64,000 nt of DNA, taken from positions 5,071,546-5,135,545 of the forward strand of contig JACAXG010000051.1 in NCBI GenBank assembly GCA_018881555.1. The letters are read 5' to 3'. Origin of the DNA: Amblyornis subalaris. Taxonomy: Eukaryota; Chordata; Aves; Passeriformes; Ptilonorhynchidae. Made by a program: the position numbers and the translations under genes. This document shows positions 37,531 to 49,952 of the stretch, piece by piece; positions within the stretch are counted from its first letter, which is position 1; the number at the start of each line of letters is the position of its first letter. The notes under the pieces were generated by a model. That model was given only the letters and a program-made list of their open reading frames with translations, ran no database searches and was not told the DNA's origin.

Positions 37531-40500
37531 CAATAGAAGAAGAACATTTAAATTAAAATATCAAATATTTAGACATTATTAGTGTTGATTATCAAATTTG
37601 TGTTCATGAATTTATGTCAGTGTTGCTCAGATAACTAGATTTTCTACTGATGTGTGCAGCCAGTAAATAACATGCTGGTAAGATCTAAAATGTATGAGTC
37701 TTTGCATTAAATAAACTCCTTCAGTGTACAACTGTAGAATTCTTGCTCTGCTTCATATATGTCAGTCATAGGGTCATGTGAGAAAAAGTGAAATGCATGA
37801 AGAGGGGCCCATCAGTAAGTCATATTTCTATAAAAAGTTCTGTAAAGTCTGAACTAGCTAGCCTAGAACTAGATGGCCACCAGAACACTTCAGATTGTCC
37901 CTACAATAGATTTTAACATATTCTGCAGAAAATTAAGCTGTTTCAAATGAGTGGGAATTATAACGAGTTTACTACTTGAACTAACTCTAAGCACATCTGA
38001 GTTGGTTTTGTTGCATTGTGGGCAAATACATACCATATACCAAGAAATTACTACAATTTTTTATTTCATGTTCCCTTTGCTTCTGGCTGATTACTACAAA
38101 TCATATTTCATGTTAACTTACGCAAGCAGTTAGTTCACCTTTAGGATCTTGGTGACAAGCAGAGATTATGTACTATGTGATGTATCATTTTTCTGTTATT
38201 TTTTCTACTTTTAAAGAGCTCATTTTTCTTAGTCTCAAATATAGTGTGATTTTTCAAAGGACTGTACAGCTTTTGATATAACAAAATTGAATCCATGTCT
38301 CTGTGCTGCAGCAGATGGGAGAACTTTCATAAAACAACAACAAAAAGCAATTCTTTTGTTCTTATCAACTTTTTATTCTGTACATACCATGGATTTACTC
38401 AGGCAGGTTGTGATGCTCTAGCACAGTGATCATGAAGTGCGTGGCAACGTGTCTGATATTTTGCACAGGAAGACTATGTGGTGATTTGGATCATTTGGAT
38501 TTATTTAAGTCTTCACAAAAAACATATGAACTGGAATTATGAATTATTTTTATGAATAATGAATAACAGAAGGAAAACCTTAACCAGCAAAAGTATTTGT
38601 TAAAGCTTATTTCTTCTACATACAATAAATTCATAGACTATGTAATTGCTAAAAGGCATTTTCAATGTTCTCCTGGAAAAGAAGTTAAGCAAATATGTTA
38701 ATGTGTTTGCCTACATATTCCATATCTTCCACAACTTTCAAATAGAAATATCTTAAAATGCAGAATAATAAAATTAATGCAATGCTACAGAATCAACTCA
38801 GAAAAACACTTGAGTGAATGTTGAAGATAAAATGCACTTCCGATGATTTTTTCCAGCCAGAGGTAATTTCTTTTATTTGGATTACTGATATCTGGCTTTT
38901 TAGAACCTCATTTTTCATTAGATACCAGAAAGCTGTACAAACACAAACTAAATTCTCAAACAGCGTAATTCTGTGAATAACGCTATGTTACAAATAGGAA
39001 AATAGTATCATTTAAGGTGAAGGACTTGCCTGAGTTCACACAGTGTTTTAGAAGCAAAGGAAGGAACATTTCCTGAGAACTGTCATTCCTATTCAACATA
39101 TTTGATATATGATAACTGAATACATGTCAAAATTTGATATGGCACCTTTTTTGTGGTTTATAGATATATGGATGATCTTCTGCATAAGTTAGTGTACACT
39201 TGGAAGCTTTAATGATTACTTATGAAGTCTTAGGCATAAACAGATGATTTATTCTCACTTGTTTTCTTGAACCAAATCTTTTTAGGTTTCTCTTCCTTCA
39301 CCTTTGAAGTGAGATATTTTCTGTTGTCCTATCTCCTAAAAAATCCTGCTTCTGCAAGTCTTTTCAGATTTGGAGGAGGGAGGGGTGTAAGGTGGGAAGG
39401 TGTGTTAATTCCTGATTTTTGTGTACAGTTTACTTAACGATAAATCATAAGAGACTTTTTAAAAGCCAAAATGAAGAGTTCTTGTAATTTTTACTGTTTG
39501 CATCTGCATCATAGTATCATGGAACAATATATTCATCTCCCTCCTCAGCAAATCTGGGCCAAGTGCATTATTGCTAAAGTATTTGGAGTGTGAGAGGCAC
39601 ATCCTCAAACCCAGTGGATTTAGCAACTGACAAGAGTGAAATATTTAAAGTGATGAAGGTTGTAAAGCTTTGCTTTTAATTATTACTTTACCAATTACTT
39701 ATTGATTCTGTCCTCTCTTGGATTTGTTGTATGCTAATTGATCATGACAGAAAAAGATATATTTACTTGACTGAGATACAGATTTGCTGAAAACTCTGGA
39801 TGTTTTAGAGTATTTTCTATTTATTTCTCCCATTAATTCCTCAGTTTCATGTGACATTGTAAAGTCTATAAAGTTCTTATGATTGTCTGCCCGGGCCCCC
39901 AGCTCTGTTGGAACCAGTCCAGATGCGTATTTGCCCAGAAGATAATCGAATAGTAAGATCTGTTAGTTAAGATTTCATGTAAATATGTTCATATTTCTAA
40001 TCCAGTTCAATATCAGAACTACTTCCCCGCTATAACACTCACTGGTTCAACTGATGGTGTAAGAAGATGCTTGTGTCTTGTCAATTCCACCTGCCAGAGA
40101 ACATCCTCTCTTCCCTTACACTTGGATTACAAACTCTCTGGGACAGAACATTTTTTTTTCTCTGGATTTCTGGATTTCTACCATGCTTAGCATGGGGGCA
40201 TACTGGTTCACTTTAGGCATTCCTAAACAGGGGGGAAAAAAGCTTTTGTAAAGTTACCATAGTTGAGGATAGAAAGCCAAAAAATGTTGTTATATACATT
40301 CTTATTTCATGGTCAGCTTTCTACAGGCCAGCCACCTAAGGTAAGGTTGACAAAATGGAAAGCAGTTTAAACCCCTTGTTTCATAGCAAATACTTTGTGT
40401 TTTAAAGTTAGAATGCTCAGTAGAGCAGGATTTATCTCTTACTATGGCACTCAACAGCAAAAGTGTGAAAAGGAAATAGACTATAGCTCAGGCACATAAA

Positions 40501-40766
40501 AACTAGAGTGCATGTTACAGTGCTCTATTAGCCACTTATGTTCCCTACTTCTACAGTGAAGAGAATTGGATTCATAGCCCCTATTCTTTGCGTAAACATC
40601 ATTCCTTTTATACAATAAAAATGTAATTCAAAATGCACTGTTGCCACCTTTTTTTAGCTGCTGGAAACAGATATAATTAGTATTTTATAGAGTCAGTAAG
40701 GAACTGAACCCAGGTATCACACCTTGTGACACGAAGTTCTAATTTAATACAAATAAGGTGGACATC
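37531..40766. other. AT-rich DNA, no gene; conserved-looking stretch at 39490-39760
   Basis: No transposon or exon was recognised. The part at 39490-39760 ('aagtgcattattgctaaagt', 'attacttattgattctgtcc', 'tatgctaattgatcatgac') lacks simple repeats and looks like the unique sequence often conserved among birds, but this is only an impression. Confidence 0.45.
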
Positions 40767-41844
40767 TCTCATGGTTTGACACTGGATAAATGCCAAGTAC
40801 CCACGAAAAGCCCACTCACTCACTCTCCTCTGCTCTGCAACTGGACAGAGGAGAGAACATTTAACAAGGGGTTAATGAGTTAAGGACCGGGAGAAAACAC
40901 TTCAAGGGCAAAACAGGCTCAACTTAATGATACAAAGTGAATTTATTACTAACAAGATCAGAGTAGGAGAATGAGAAGTAAAATAACCCCTTAAGAACAC
41001 CCCTTCCTCCCTCCAACCCCTCCCTCCTTCCCACCAACAGCGCAGGGAGACGCAGTGGGGGTTTTGGTCAGTTCATCACCAAAGATCTTCTTTCCACTGC
41101 TCAGGGAGAGGAGTCGTTTCCCTGCTGCACTGTGGGGTCCCTCCCACGGGAGACAGTTCTCCGTGAACTCCTCCAGCGTGGGTCCACTCTCACGAGCAGC
41201 AGCACTCCCAAAACTGCTGCAATGTGAGCCCATCCCATGGGCAGACAGTCCTCCCAAAACTGCTGCAGCATGGGTCACTCTGCCACGGGGTGCAATCCTC
41301 CAAGGATGGCTGCTCCAGCCTGGAAGCAAGGCCTCTCTCTCCACTGGGAGTTCCTCTGGATCACAGCATCCTGGTATCCACCCNCTCCGGTGTGGGCACC
41401 TCCCCACGGGCTGCGAGTGGATCTCTGCATCCCCCATGGACCCCCATGGGCTGCAGGGGGACAACTGCCTCACCATGGCCCTCACCACAGGCTGCAGGGA
41501 CATCTCAGCTCCGGTGCCTGGAGCACCTCCTCCCCCTCCTTCTGCACTGACCTTGGTGCCTCCATTGTTGTTTCTCTCATATGTTCTCACTCCTACTCTT
41601 CTCTAGCTGGGAAATTACAACTACACTCTCCAAACTTTGTTTTGGTTTCTTCTTAAATATGTTACAACAGAGGTGTTACCTTCATGTCTAATTGGCCAAG
41701 CCTTGGCCAGCAGCTTGTCCATCATCAGAGCCATCAGGGATTGGCTCTGCTGGACACGGTGGAAGCTTCCAGCAGCTTCTCACAGAAGCCACCTCTGTGG
41801 CCCTCCTGCCACCAAAAACCAGGCCCTGCAAAACTAACAAAACA
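40767..41844 (-). mobile_element. Solo LTR of an avian endogenous retrovirus, antisense, about 1.08 kb
   Basis: On the minus strand it begins TGTTTTGTTAG at 41844 and ends near 'gtgtcaaaccatgaga' around 40767. The antisense polyadenylation signal AATAAA is at 40942-40947. The sequence ('ggagcacctcctccccctcc', 'ttctgcactgaccttggtgc', 'caccatggccctcaccacag') matches a very common songbird LTR that I recognise, including its internal minisatellite. The ends resemble the ERVL-type ending seen at 42778. No internal retroviral genes are attached. Open frames on both strands (40991-41590 antisense; 41055-41656 sense) are products of its GC richness, not genes. A matching target duplication is not clear. 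Confidence 0.85.
41090..41500. repeat. Degenerate minisatellite inside the antisense LTR
   Basis: Phrases of the form 'ctcc(c)acgggnnacag...ctcc..' and 'ctgctgcagcatgggtc' recur about six times with spacing of roughly 50-65 bases. Examples start near 41139, 41226, 41276, 41400 and 41440. The units are diverged and include CCCATGGGCTGCAGGG variants. This array is a known hallmark of the LTR type and accounts for most of its length. Confidence 0.7.
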
Positions 41845-42190
41845 TTGATTGCTGGTTTATCCATGTTTAAATTAGGACATAGAAAAAAATAAGAAGGCAA
41901 CTTTCATTTTAGTAGTTATGAGAAGGCCCAAGTATGAAGATTTGTAGTGACCTGTGCTAACAGCCGCAAAACAGCAAACCTTTTCCCTTGCATTTGGGAC
42001 TAGAGAGATTGCATAGAGAAAATCTAACAAAATAAGATGGTGGTAACAAAATAACTCTGTGGTAAGAGTGGTGTGGCTTTGCATTTAAAAGACACCACAT
42101 TTCAGTCCTATTTACGATTTATTCTGCTAGTAGTGAAATAAGAAGATATGCCTTGGGATGACCTTAGTGGGGCAGGTTGATGCTACATAT
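41845..42190. other. Short spacer between two LTRs, nothing recognised
   Basis: About 345 bases of AT-rich DNA separating the antisense and sense LTRs. It holds no retroviral internal sequence, so the two LTRs are not the ends of one provirus. Confidence 0.6.
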
Positions 42191-42778
42191 TGTGCTGGTT
42201 TGGGCTGGGGTAGTTTTCTTCACAGTGGCTGGTATGGGGCTGTGGTTTGGATTTGTGCTGAGCACAGGGTTGATAATATAGAGATGTTTTTGTTATTGCT
42301 GAGCAGGATTTACACAGAGCCAAGATTTTTTCTGTTTTTCATACTGCCACACTGGTGAGAAGGCTAGAGGTGCATGGGAAGCTAGAAGAAGACCCAGCCA
42401 GGACAGGTGACCCAAACTGACCAAAGGAATATTCCAAACCGTATGGCATCATTCTCAGTATATAAAGTGGGGGCAAGAAGGAGGAAGAGGGGGGTATTTG
42501 GAGTGATGACATTTGTCTTCCTGAGTCACTGTTATGAGTGATGAGGTCTTGCTCTCCTGGAGATGGCTGAACACCTGCCTGCCCTTGGGAAGCAGAGATT
42601 AAATTCCTCGTTTTTCTTTGCTTGTGTGTGCGGCTTTTGCTTTTCCTATTAAACTGCCTTTATCTCAATCCATGAGGTTTTTATCTTTTATCCTTCCGAT
42701 TCTCCTCCTGATCCCAGTGGTGGAGGAGTGAGTGAGTGGCTGTGTGGGGCTTGGTTTCTGGCTGGGTTAAACCATGAT
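42191..42778 (+). mobile_element. Solo ERVL-type LTR, sense, about 588 bases
   Basis: It begins TGTGCTGGTTTGGGCTGGGG, the well-known start of bird ERVL LTRs. GTATATAAAG (TATA box) is at 42458-42467 and ATTAAA (polyadenylation signal) at 42648-42653, followed by 'ctgcctttatctcaatccat' and 'gaggtttttatc'. It ends 'gctgggttaaaccatgatg'. All parts of U3-R-U5 are present in order. The terminal CA is mutated, which makes the last base uncertain. No primer-binding site or gag-pol lies next to it, so it is a solo LTR formed by recombination between the two ends of a provirus. Confidence 0.93.
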
Positions 42779-42890
42779 GTATATGTAGGCTGGATCCTAT
42801 AAAGATATCCCAGAAAAATCTTAATCAGACTTTAAAGCCAGATTTAGCCACAGTTCAACACTGAAGGGTTAAATTCCTAAACATGGAAAC

Positions 42891-43160
42891 ACAGAATCAC
42901 AGAATCACAGAATCAATTAGGTTGGAAAAGACCTCTGAGATCGAGCCCAATCTCTGACCCAACACCACCTTGTCAACTAGACCACGGTAATAAGTGCCAT
43001 GTCCAGTCTTTCCTTAAACACCTCCAGGGACAGTGACTCCANTGCCTCTCTGGGCAGTTCATTCCAATGCCTAATCACCCTTTTTGTGAAAAAATTCTTC
43101 CTAATGTCCATTCTTCCTAATGTCCAATCTTCCTAATGTCCACGCTTGGCACAACCTCCT
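42891..43160 (-). mobile_element. CR1 LINE 3' end, antisense, with local duplications
   Basis: Starts with three copies of ACAGAATC (42891-42914), the complement of the CR1 tail. It continues 'aattaggttggaaaagacct', 'ctgagatcgagccc', 'gtccagtctttccttaaaca', 'cctccagggacagtgactcc' and 'ctctctgggcagttcattcc'. This is a different CR1 subfamily from the copy at 49953. An N is at 43042. The element contains a 16-base unit repeated three times at 43095-43142, which makes the right-hand part unusual. Confidence 0.9.
43095..43142. repeat. Three tandem copies of a 16-base CR1 segment
   Basis: TTCTTCCTAATGTCCA occurs at 43095-43110 and 43111-43126, with ATCTTCCTAATGTCCA at 43127-43142. Other CR1 copies have this phrase once, so the repeat arose after insertion, most likely by replication slippage. 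Confidence 0.95.
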
Positions 43161-44482
43161 GCATCTATGCAGGACTGAAGGTTTAGGAGGCAGCAGTCTT
43201 CTTTGCAGTTCGAGAGTTGTCTCAGCTAAAACATCTAGGTTCCATTTCAGATCCATCCCAGCTCTGCATTGTTTCATGTTCTGCCTTGATTACCCGAAGA
43301 TCCCAAAATGCATACGCTTGAGGCAGAATTAGCAAATAACAGGGCTGATCATTTAAAGCAGGTAGGTTTCCTTGTAACTTTTCATTTTCAAACAGATCTG
43401 TTACAAAAGCATCCTGATGACTGGCACATATGCCCAAGAAACTGGAAGTTTCAACTAGAAGCTTGAAGGATTAAGGTATGTTTCCCCCAAGAGCTTCCTG
43501 GTGTTGTGAGTACAGTTTAGACATTAGATCTAGAGTAAGGAGAAAGGGTGTCCTACTTCCTATCTTTTTTCCCCCCACTAATACCAAGTGAATGAAGAAT
43601 TCATGTATAATCATGGAACTAGGAACAAAAACTGAAAACTTCTTCCCCTCACTATGGTGTGATGTCAGCCTTCCCTTTATTCCCAGATTTTTCTATCTCA
43701 AAATCTCTTCTCTATACCATACTTGTGATTAACTTCTGGACAGCTGTACAGTTTCAACAGAAGGAAGGAAGGAGGGATCATCCTTTCAACTTGCTCTAGA
43801 CCCTAGGAATTAGAGTGCTTTCCAGATCAGAGAAGTTTCCCACTTATGTTGAGGATAAGGTGTATTTAAGTTAAAGAACACATTAAAAAAAGTAACTGTT
43901 TTCCATGATTACTTCTCAAAACTAGCAGTAGCTTTTTGTCCCAACTGTGTTCTTAAAAACAGAGTGAATACAGTTATTCCCTTCTTTTGAGAATAAGATG
44001 GAAAGAATGAAAACTATGGAATTTGCCAGATGGACATACCAAATTTCTGGACTTCACTGCAGGAGAGGAGTGAGATTTCACACACATCCCAGTGCTCTCA
44101 GTTTCTTACTTAGAAACACCAGAGTGCTTTCTTTGATCTAAGACTACTGGAAATTACAAACTGTCTGAAAATCATTGGCATGGAACTGCATGATTTTTTA
44201 GACAACTGAAAGCTGATGAAGAGGATAACAAAATTAATCCCTTGTGTCTTGAAAAATACATATTGTATTCCTGACACTGAAATTTTTAAAACAATTTGTT
44301 AAAAATCAATTATATAGTTTCTAATTTAAGCACATACAAGATTTATTTAAAAGGAAGACAAAAAATCTGCCAGAAAAATTTAATGACTCACAGAAAACAG
44401 TGAAATATTTATTAACATGGGGCTCATGCACAATTATGAGTATGGATAGTTTTTCACTCCCCCCATGCCCCAAACTGCCCAG
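43161..44482. other. AT-rich DNA, nothing recognised
   Basis: No gene or repeat family was found. Short frames at 43120-43437 overlap the CR1 edge. Confidence 0.5.
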
Positions 44483-44532
44483 CTGTAAGCAAGCTTATCT
44501 GACTGCTAGTAAGCAAGTTAGCTCTGCCTGCT
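44483..44532. repeat. Imperfect 25-base tandem duplication
   Basis: CTGTAAGCAAGCTTATCTGA(CTGCT) at 44483-44507 and AGTAAGCAAGTTAGCTCTGC(CTGCT) at 44508-44532 share GTAAGCAAG and CTG.CTGCT in register. The surrounding text (44450-44730) is GC-richer than its flanks and unidentified. Confidence 0.65.
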
Positions 44533-47532
44533 GTGAGGGCAGGCTAAGCCTTCCCCAGGAGTAAATATATTAGCTTGGGCTTTGCATTTGGCTTAGCACT
44601 ATCCTTAGTGCAGCTTTTGGAGCACAGCTGGCTCATCATGAAGGCGGAGCTAAGCGTGACTGAGTGGTAACCTTGCCTGAGACAGGTTTATCATGAAACT
44701 ACACCTTTAGTGACTCTATTACAGTGTGGCATGTCTTTTCAAATTCTTGACATTTCTTTTTATAGTAGCCTGCAAATTGACAAACATGCATGATTCACAT
44801 AAATTAGATTAGGTCAAATTGTATTTTAGTGAGTCTTGATTTACCCAAGACAACAGTAATTAATTATGGTGGGGTAATAATGACTCTTGAGCTACCTCTA
44901 AAATCTGTCTTCAATAGATAATGTTACAGTTATTATCTGAACTTGGTGTGTCTTTCCAGAGGGACAAAGTTCATTATCTTAAAATTTCATTTATTTTCTG
45001 TTTCACAGAGAATACAATAAAGAAATGACATATTAGCTTTCATCTCATAGAAGCCAAAAAACCAGAAAAACTCTCTGTCAATTCTGCAGTCTCCTCTACT
45101 GACCACTTTTCTCCACTGGAAATTTGGTTTCATTTCGCTAGTGCTTCCCTACATTACGACATCTAATACTGATTTTTCTTCACCTGAGTTATACAACTTC
45201 ATTTTTACTTGAATAATTTGCCTTGATGCATATTTTTTTCCAAAAGGAAAGGATGTTCTTGCTGTGCTTTAACATTACTACTGCATGAAAGAAGCACATT
45301 ATACTCCATCCCAACAAAAACAGACAGTTTGAGATATTTACAATATATATTCCTTACACTGCTTTCTGCTGCGAACATTAAAACTTCTATATTTCTAGCT
45401 TTTTATGCCATCTGAATGAAAATCAGCAATGAGGGGAAAGGCAAGTCCTATTTATAAAGAACTCCAAGACCTCAACACAAACTGTGTCTGATCTCTCCCA
45501 GTGAATGATTAGAGCAGGAAAGGACCAGCAGCAGGTCAAAAGTGCTACGTGTGCTCTGATTGATGCAGCTGAGGAGACTGTTGTGCCCAGGCAGCAAACC
45601 CTGCAGGTGGCTGTGATATAGCATCTCATGGAGGGAAGGATAGTGTGAACCACTGAGCAGAGTTCAGTTATGATCAGAGACGATGACTCCAGTAAATTCT
45701 CTGAAGTGGAAGAAGAGGTTAATGAACAGAGACAGAGTGTAAGGAAGAGAGAGATGGGGATTTGTTCTGACCAGCAGCAGAAAGCTACTCTTCTTCTAGC
45801 ACTTGCTCAAAGTAGCATAAAGGCAATGGCCAGCAGGCATTTTCCAATGTGATCCCTGAACACCGCTTCAAGCATATGATTAACTGCTTGATTATAGAAA
45901 ACAGACCAGTAAAATCTAAAGCCCATTAATATTTAGGCTTAAAGAGGGTAATTCTGCGATCATTGCAGCTTACACATATTCACCCTACAGCTAGAAAAGT
46001 AGATGCTTTTTAAAATACCTAAAAAGACTGAACTTTGTCCTTCTGCCGCAGCTTCATGCTAAAAAATTTACAAAACATTGCTGTCTTCAGAAGATAATTC
46101 TGGCAGCACAGTGAAACTTGTAGGATAAACCCAGGTTCATATTAACTGGAGCTATTTATGCAACTATTTCTGTCAGAAATGCTGATCTGTCTTGGGCTGA
46201 GGGGGTGACATGCATATTTTTCAAAAGCTCTGTGTCCTTCTCAGAATACTGATGAACAGTGGTGGTCTTTCCCTTGATATGTAATTAGAATGAAGACCTT
46301 TTTGCTGTATGATGTTATTGACTCCTCAGAATTCAAGCAACTGCTGGAGATAACTGTACAGCAGAGTCAGCAGAACGAACCGTGGTCTGGGTACCAGGTT
46401 CACAGACAAGCACACAAGCTGGCATCACCAATGAAGATGAATATGCATTAGGACAATCTTAGTAATCTTAGAAGAGTACAGACACACAACCCTTCTGCCA
46501 GCCCTGCTGCAGAGGCAGCAATCTGTGTCAGCAGGGTGATAAGGAAAAGCTGAAAAGGTGATTCAAAGCCCATCTTGGAGTTAGCTTATGCTAAAGCTAC
46601 ACAATAATCCTTGTGTTTGTGATTTAATCAGATATCTAGCTATTAAGAATTTGAATGAGATCTTCAAGAAATCTTTAATGAGCAGCATTTAATACCTCAT
46701 TTATCTTCTATGAAATCTGTACATTGTTAGGGATGGAACAACTGACTAGATGAGACATAGTCCTGATCCTTTAGAATATTATATTATTGACCCAGTTATT
46801 TATCATACTGGAACTCATTTGAGCCCAAACCAATTTTTGATTATACTATGCTTACATACTTTGGTGTTTTTGTCTCTTTTTTTGGTTATATTAGTAACAT
46901 CAGATACAATAAATTTGAAGATTTAAAATTATACTTGGAGCACAATTCTAATTGATGTTAAAGCTCTTGCAGTGAAAATATAGTATCATATTTGCACAAC
47001 TGCAAAATATTAATTCAGAGGGAAATAGCACAGTTTTCTACCTCTGCTGATTTTATAGTAAATGCAATCAGAACTATACTAGTTGGACATGCATGTGCTG
47101 GTCCAAAAAAGGTTAATATCTTTTTACAGAAACACATATAAATCAACAGCATCTGTTCTGCCTGATTATAAACCTTCTGCAAGAACTTAAATTTGGTTTA
47201 GGATTTCACGTGGGAAAACATATATGTGCCTACATTCATACGTGCATGTTTTTTATAATGGTACTCGTTTTGGCCAGGAAGACCATTGTGTGTAACATCT
47301 AAGTGTGAGACTGTAAATCTACTTGGATCTAAACCTGGCATCTCTCAGCTGTGATCAAATCATCAATCACCTTCCATGCAGCAACTTTGGTGAATTATCT
47401 TTGGTTTCTTGACAAAGAACATTAATATTTCAGTTTGGACATAAAAGGAAATATGAATGGACCTAGCTATCCCTTTCTGAATGATGAAAAGAACAACGAA
47501 GTTACTGAAGTGTAAACATTTAATCCTAAAAA
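44533..47532. other. Mixed AT-rich DNA, no gene
   Basis: Nothing was recognised with confidence. At 46187 the phrase TGTCTTGGGCTGAGGGGGTG resembles the TG start of the LTR-like segment at 13296, but no further LTR signals follow. Confidence 0.45.
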
Positions 47533-47563
47533 TTTTTATTTTATTTTATTTTATTTTATTTTT
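47533..47563. repeat. (ATTTT)n microsatellite, about six units
   Basis: Uninterrupted TTTTA/ATTTT repeats run between 'cctaaaaat' and 'taataaaa'. It is a likely polymorphic pentanucleotide locus. No retroelement body is visible beside it. Confidence 0.9.
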
Positions 47564-49952
47564 AATAAAAAGGACAGTTTACAACATTAGTGCAAAAAAA
47601 TTAAGGAACTGATGATTTTTTAATCTGTTTGGTTGTTGAGACCTCTCTAAAAAATATTGCACCACATTTTTAAAAGCAGTTGCCTTAGAAATTACATTAT
47701 CTCAAATGAGAGATTATAACTTTATGAATTTGCTCCAAAGGAAACATGTCAAAGTAAGAAGAGATCTTTTATGGATGGAAGTCAGTAGAACGCTTTGAAA
47801 ATTAGAAATATGAAGTTGAATTACGCCTTATAATTTCTTTTAAAACTCTTGCAAACATTAATTTGTCCATATTTTTTTTCCTACAGCTTCAACTTTGTTC
47901 TGCTAATCTATGTTACATTCTGGAGGGCAAATAGGAGAACTGTTAGCATATACACTACTGATTAAGAAAGTTAAAATTACTTTCCTACTAGGTAAGTATG
48001 AAGAGTTAACCAGAATGAGAGTTTAGCAAATAAATACAAGACAACATGTTTACATGTTAGGGGATTTCTTCATATTAGTTGCAGGATTTTCTTTAAAATA
48101 CCAGAAACTTGTACTTTCAGTTCAAAATATGTTTGTTTCTAATATTCCCATGCCTCCTGGACCTGGAGACTCAGTAGAACCATTAAACTTCATGAGACTA
48201 AGGAGTGATAGTCCTGTTACGCATAAAACAACATGCAGCTGCTGTGGGTCATTTAAATGCAATTTTCTGTTTACCCCATATTTCTCGATCAAAAGGAGTC
48301 TTCTCTAATAGAGCTATAAATTCTATGTCCTCCATTACCAAAGCTCACTTCAAACAGTAAAAGTAACATAAGTAGAATTTCTTTGTAAAAACCCTGTTTG
48401 TGTTGTACATCAAATGCACAAAAAAACCCGTTTATATATTGTTGGAATATGGGCTGATGCATACGCTGCAGAGATGGTGCTATAGCTGTAAAAGATGGAT
48501 GCTATGGAAAATCTCTGACCACTGAACAGAGAGAATATTTACTCTGTACTTCATCTTTTACTGCTGTCAAGTATATTGTTAAGCAAAATAAAAAATGGAA
48601 AATTCAGCCAAGTCCAGAAGTCTTAGAGAACAAAACAAGCAAAGATCCAAACTGTTGTGCTTAAATTAGATTTGCTCTTCCTTCTCCTTTGATTTATTTT
48701 AAACTTATGTATGTTGAGCTTTGAGGGTAGTGTATTCACTGAAATGGTAGAAACAAAAATATTTTAACATTCTAAAGTCTGTACCACAAATGTAAGATAA
48801 CTTTTTGGTTTTTTGCTTCTCTTCTATATCCATTTTGACAGCCACCAGTGTTCTCTACTTCTCTGGAAAGGATGAAGTGATTAACTGTACATAGAGCTCT
48901 TTGCTGGGTCCCATTACAGAGGAAGGAATTTCTAAGGCAAGAAGAGATGTTTACAAAGTTGTTTGTTGTATGACTCCTCAAGGACATTTCATTCAGATAG
49001 TAAAATATCCCAAGCAGCTTATCAACATATGCCCATTTTAAAAGCAGCTGGAGGTGACCAAAATACAGCAAGAGAACNTAAGAATTTCATGGACTCAGGT
49101 TTCCAATTTCTCTGCTCAAATCTCGATTTGTACTCTTCTTCCACGACTGCTAACAAATTACAACGTGTCTTTCCCCAAAATTATCCATCAGTTCCTATAT
49201 TCCTATTCAAGTTTCCTGGAACAAGACCACTTCCTTCAACGCATACACTTTGATGAGACTGTCTGAATTTATATTAGTCCATCTGAATTTTTTTCAGACA
49301 GATTCTGCTTTCACAAGTCCTGGAGGAATCACTGAGAACACTCAGGACCCACTCATCTGAGGTGCCCCACTATACGGTGTCCATAGCAGCCCAGAGTGAC
49401 AATTACAGAAAAAGTCCTTAGAGATGCAGGAAGAACAAGGAGGCACAGGACTACATGGAGAATATAGTTAGCAATTTTAGCAAATCTTTACTGAGCATGT
49501 GTGAAAATTTCTTCTTCAGAGAATTAGAGCTAGATCAGTCTTTGCTAGATATTAGCAGAACAAGCAAAAAATATCCTGCTGAAGATTCCTTTCACTACTC
49601 TGCTGCTGCCAAAGTCCAGTTTCAAATGAGGGCTTCTTGAAGAAAATTCTGTTTGAAGGTTTTAACCCAGAGCAACATTTTATTCCCTATCACACTCTTG
49701 AATGTGGCTGAAAAAAGTTCAGCTGAGGTAACAATCCTCCACAGATATTGTCTGCATTGGTTTGGTGTATGAAAATGCAATCAAATATGTTGAAACAATA
49801 AACAATAAGTCAGACAGATGAGGGGAAACCTGCTGGATAAGGTATTGAAAGAAATATGAAAATTGCAATGGCCTTTGTAGGACACACTGGTGACAAAACC
49901 CAGCACTTCGTCTGCTAGAGTTGGTTAGCCATCAACATACATCTTTATTGTG
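47564..49952. other. AT-rich DNA, nothing recognised
   Basis: No exon or repeat was identified. An N is at 49078. Frames at 48772-49071 and 48963-49266 overlap in opposite directions and lack a signature. Confidence 0.5.

Noticed and set aside
40991..41656. Long open frames on both strands (up to 199 codons)
   Set aside because: They lie within the LTR minisatellite, whose GC-rich repeated units keep frames open by composition; they are not retroviral genes.
46187..46220. TGTCTTGGGCTGAGGGGGTG as an LTR start
   Set aside because: No TATA box, polyadenylation signal or matching end follows; too short to call.
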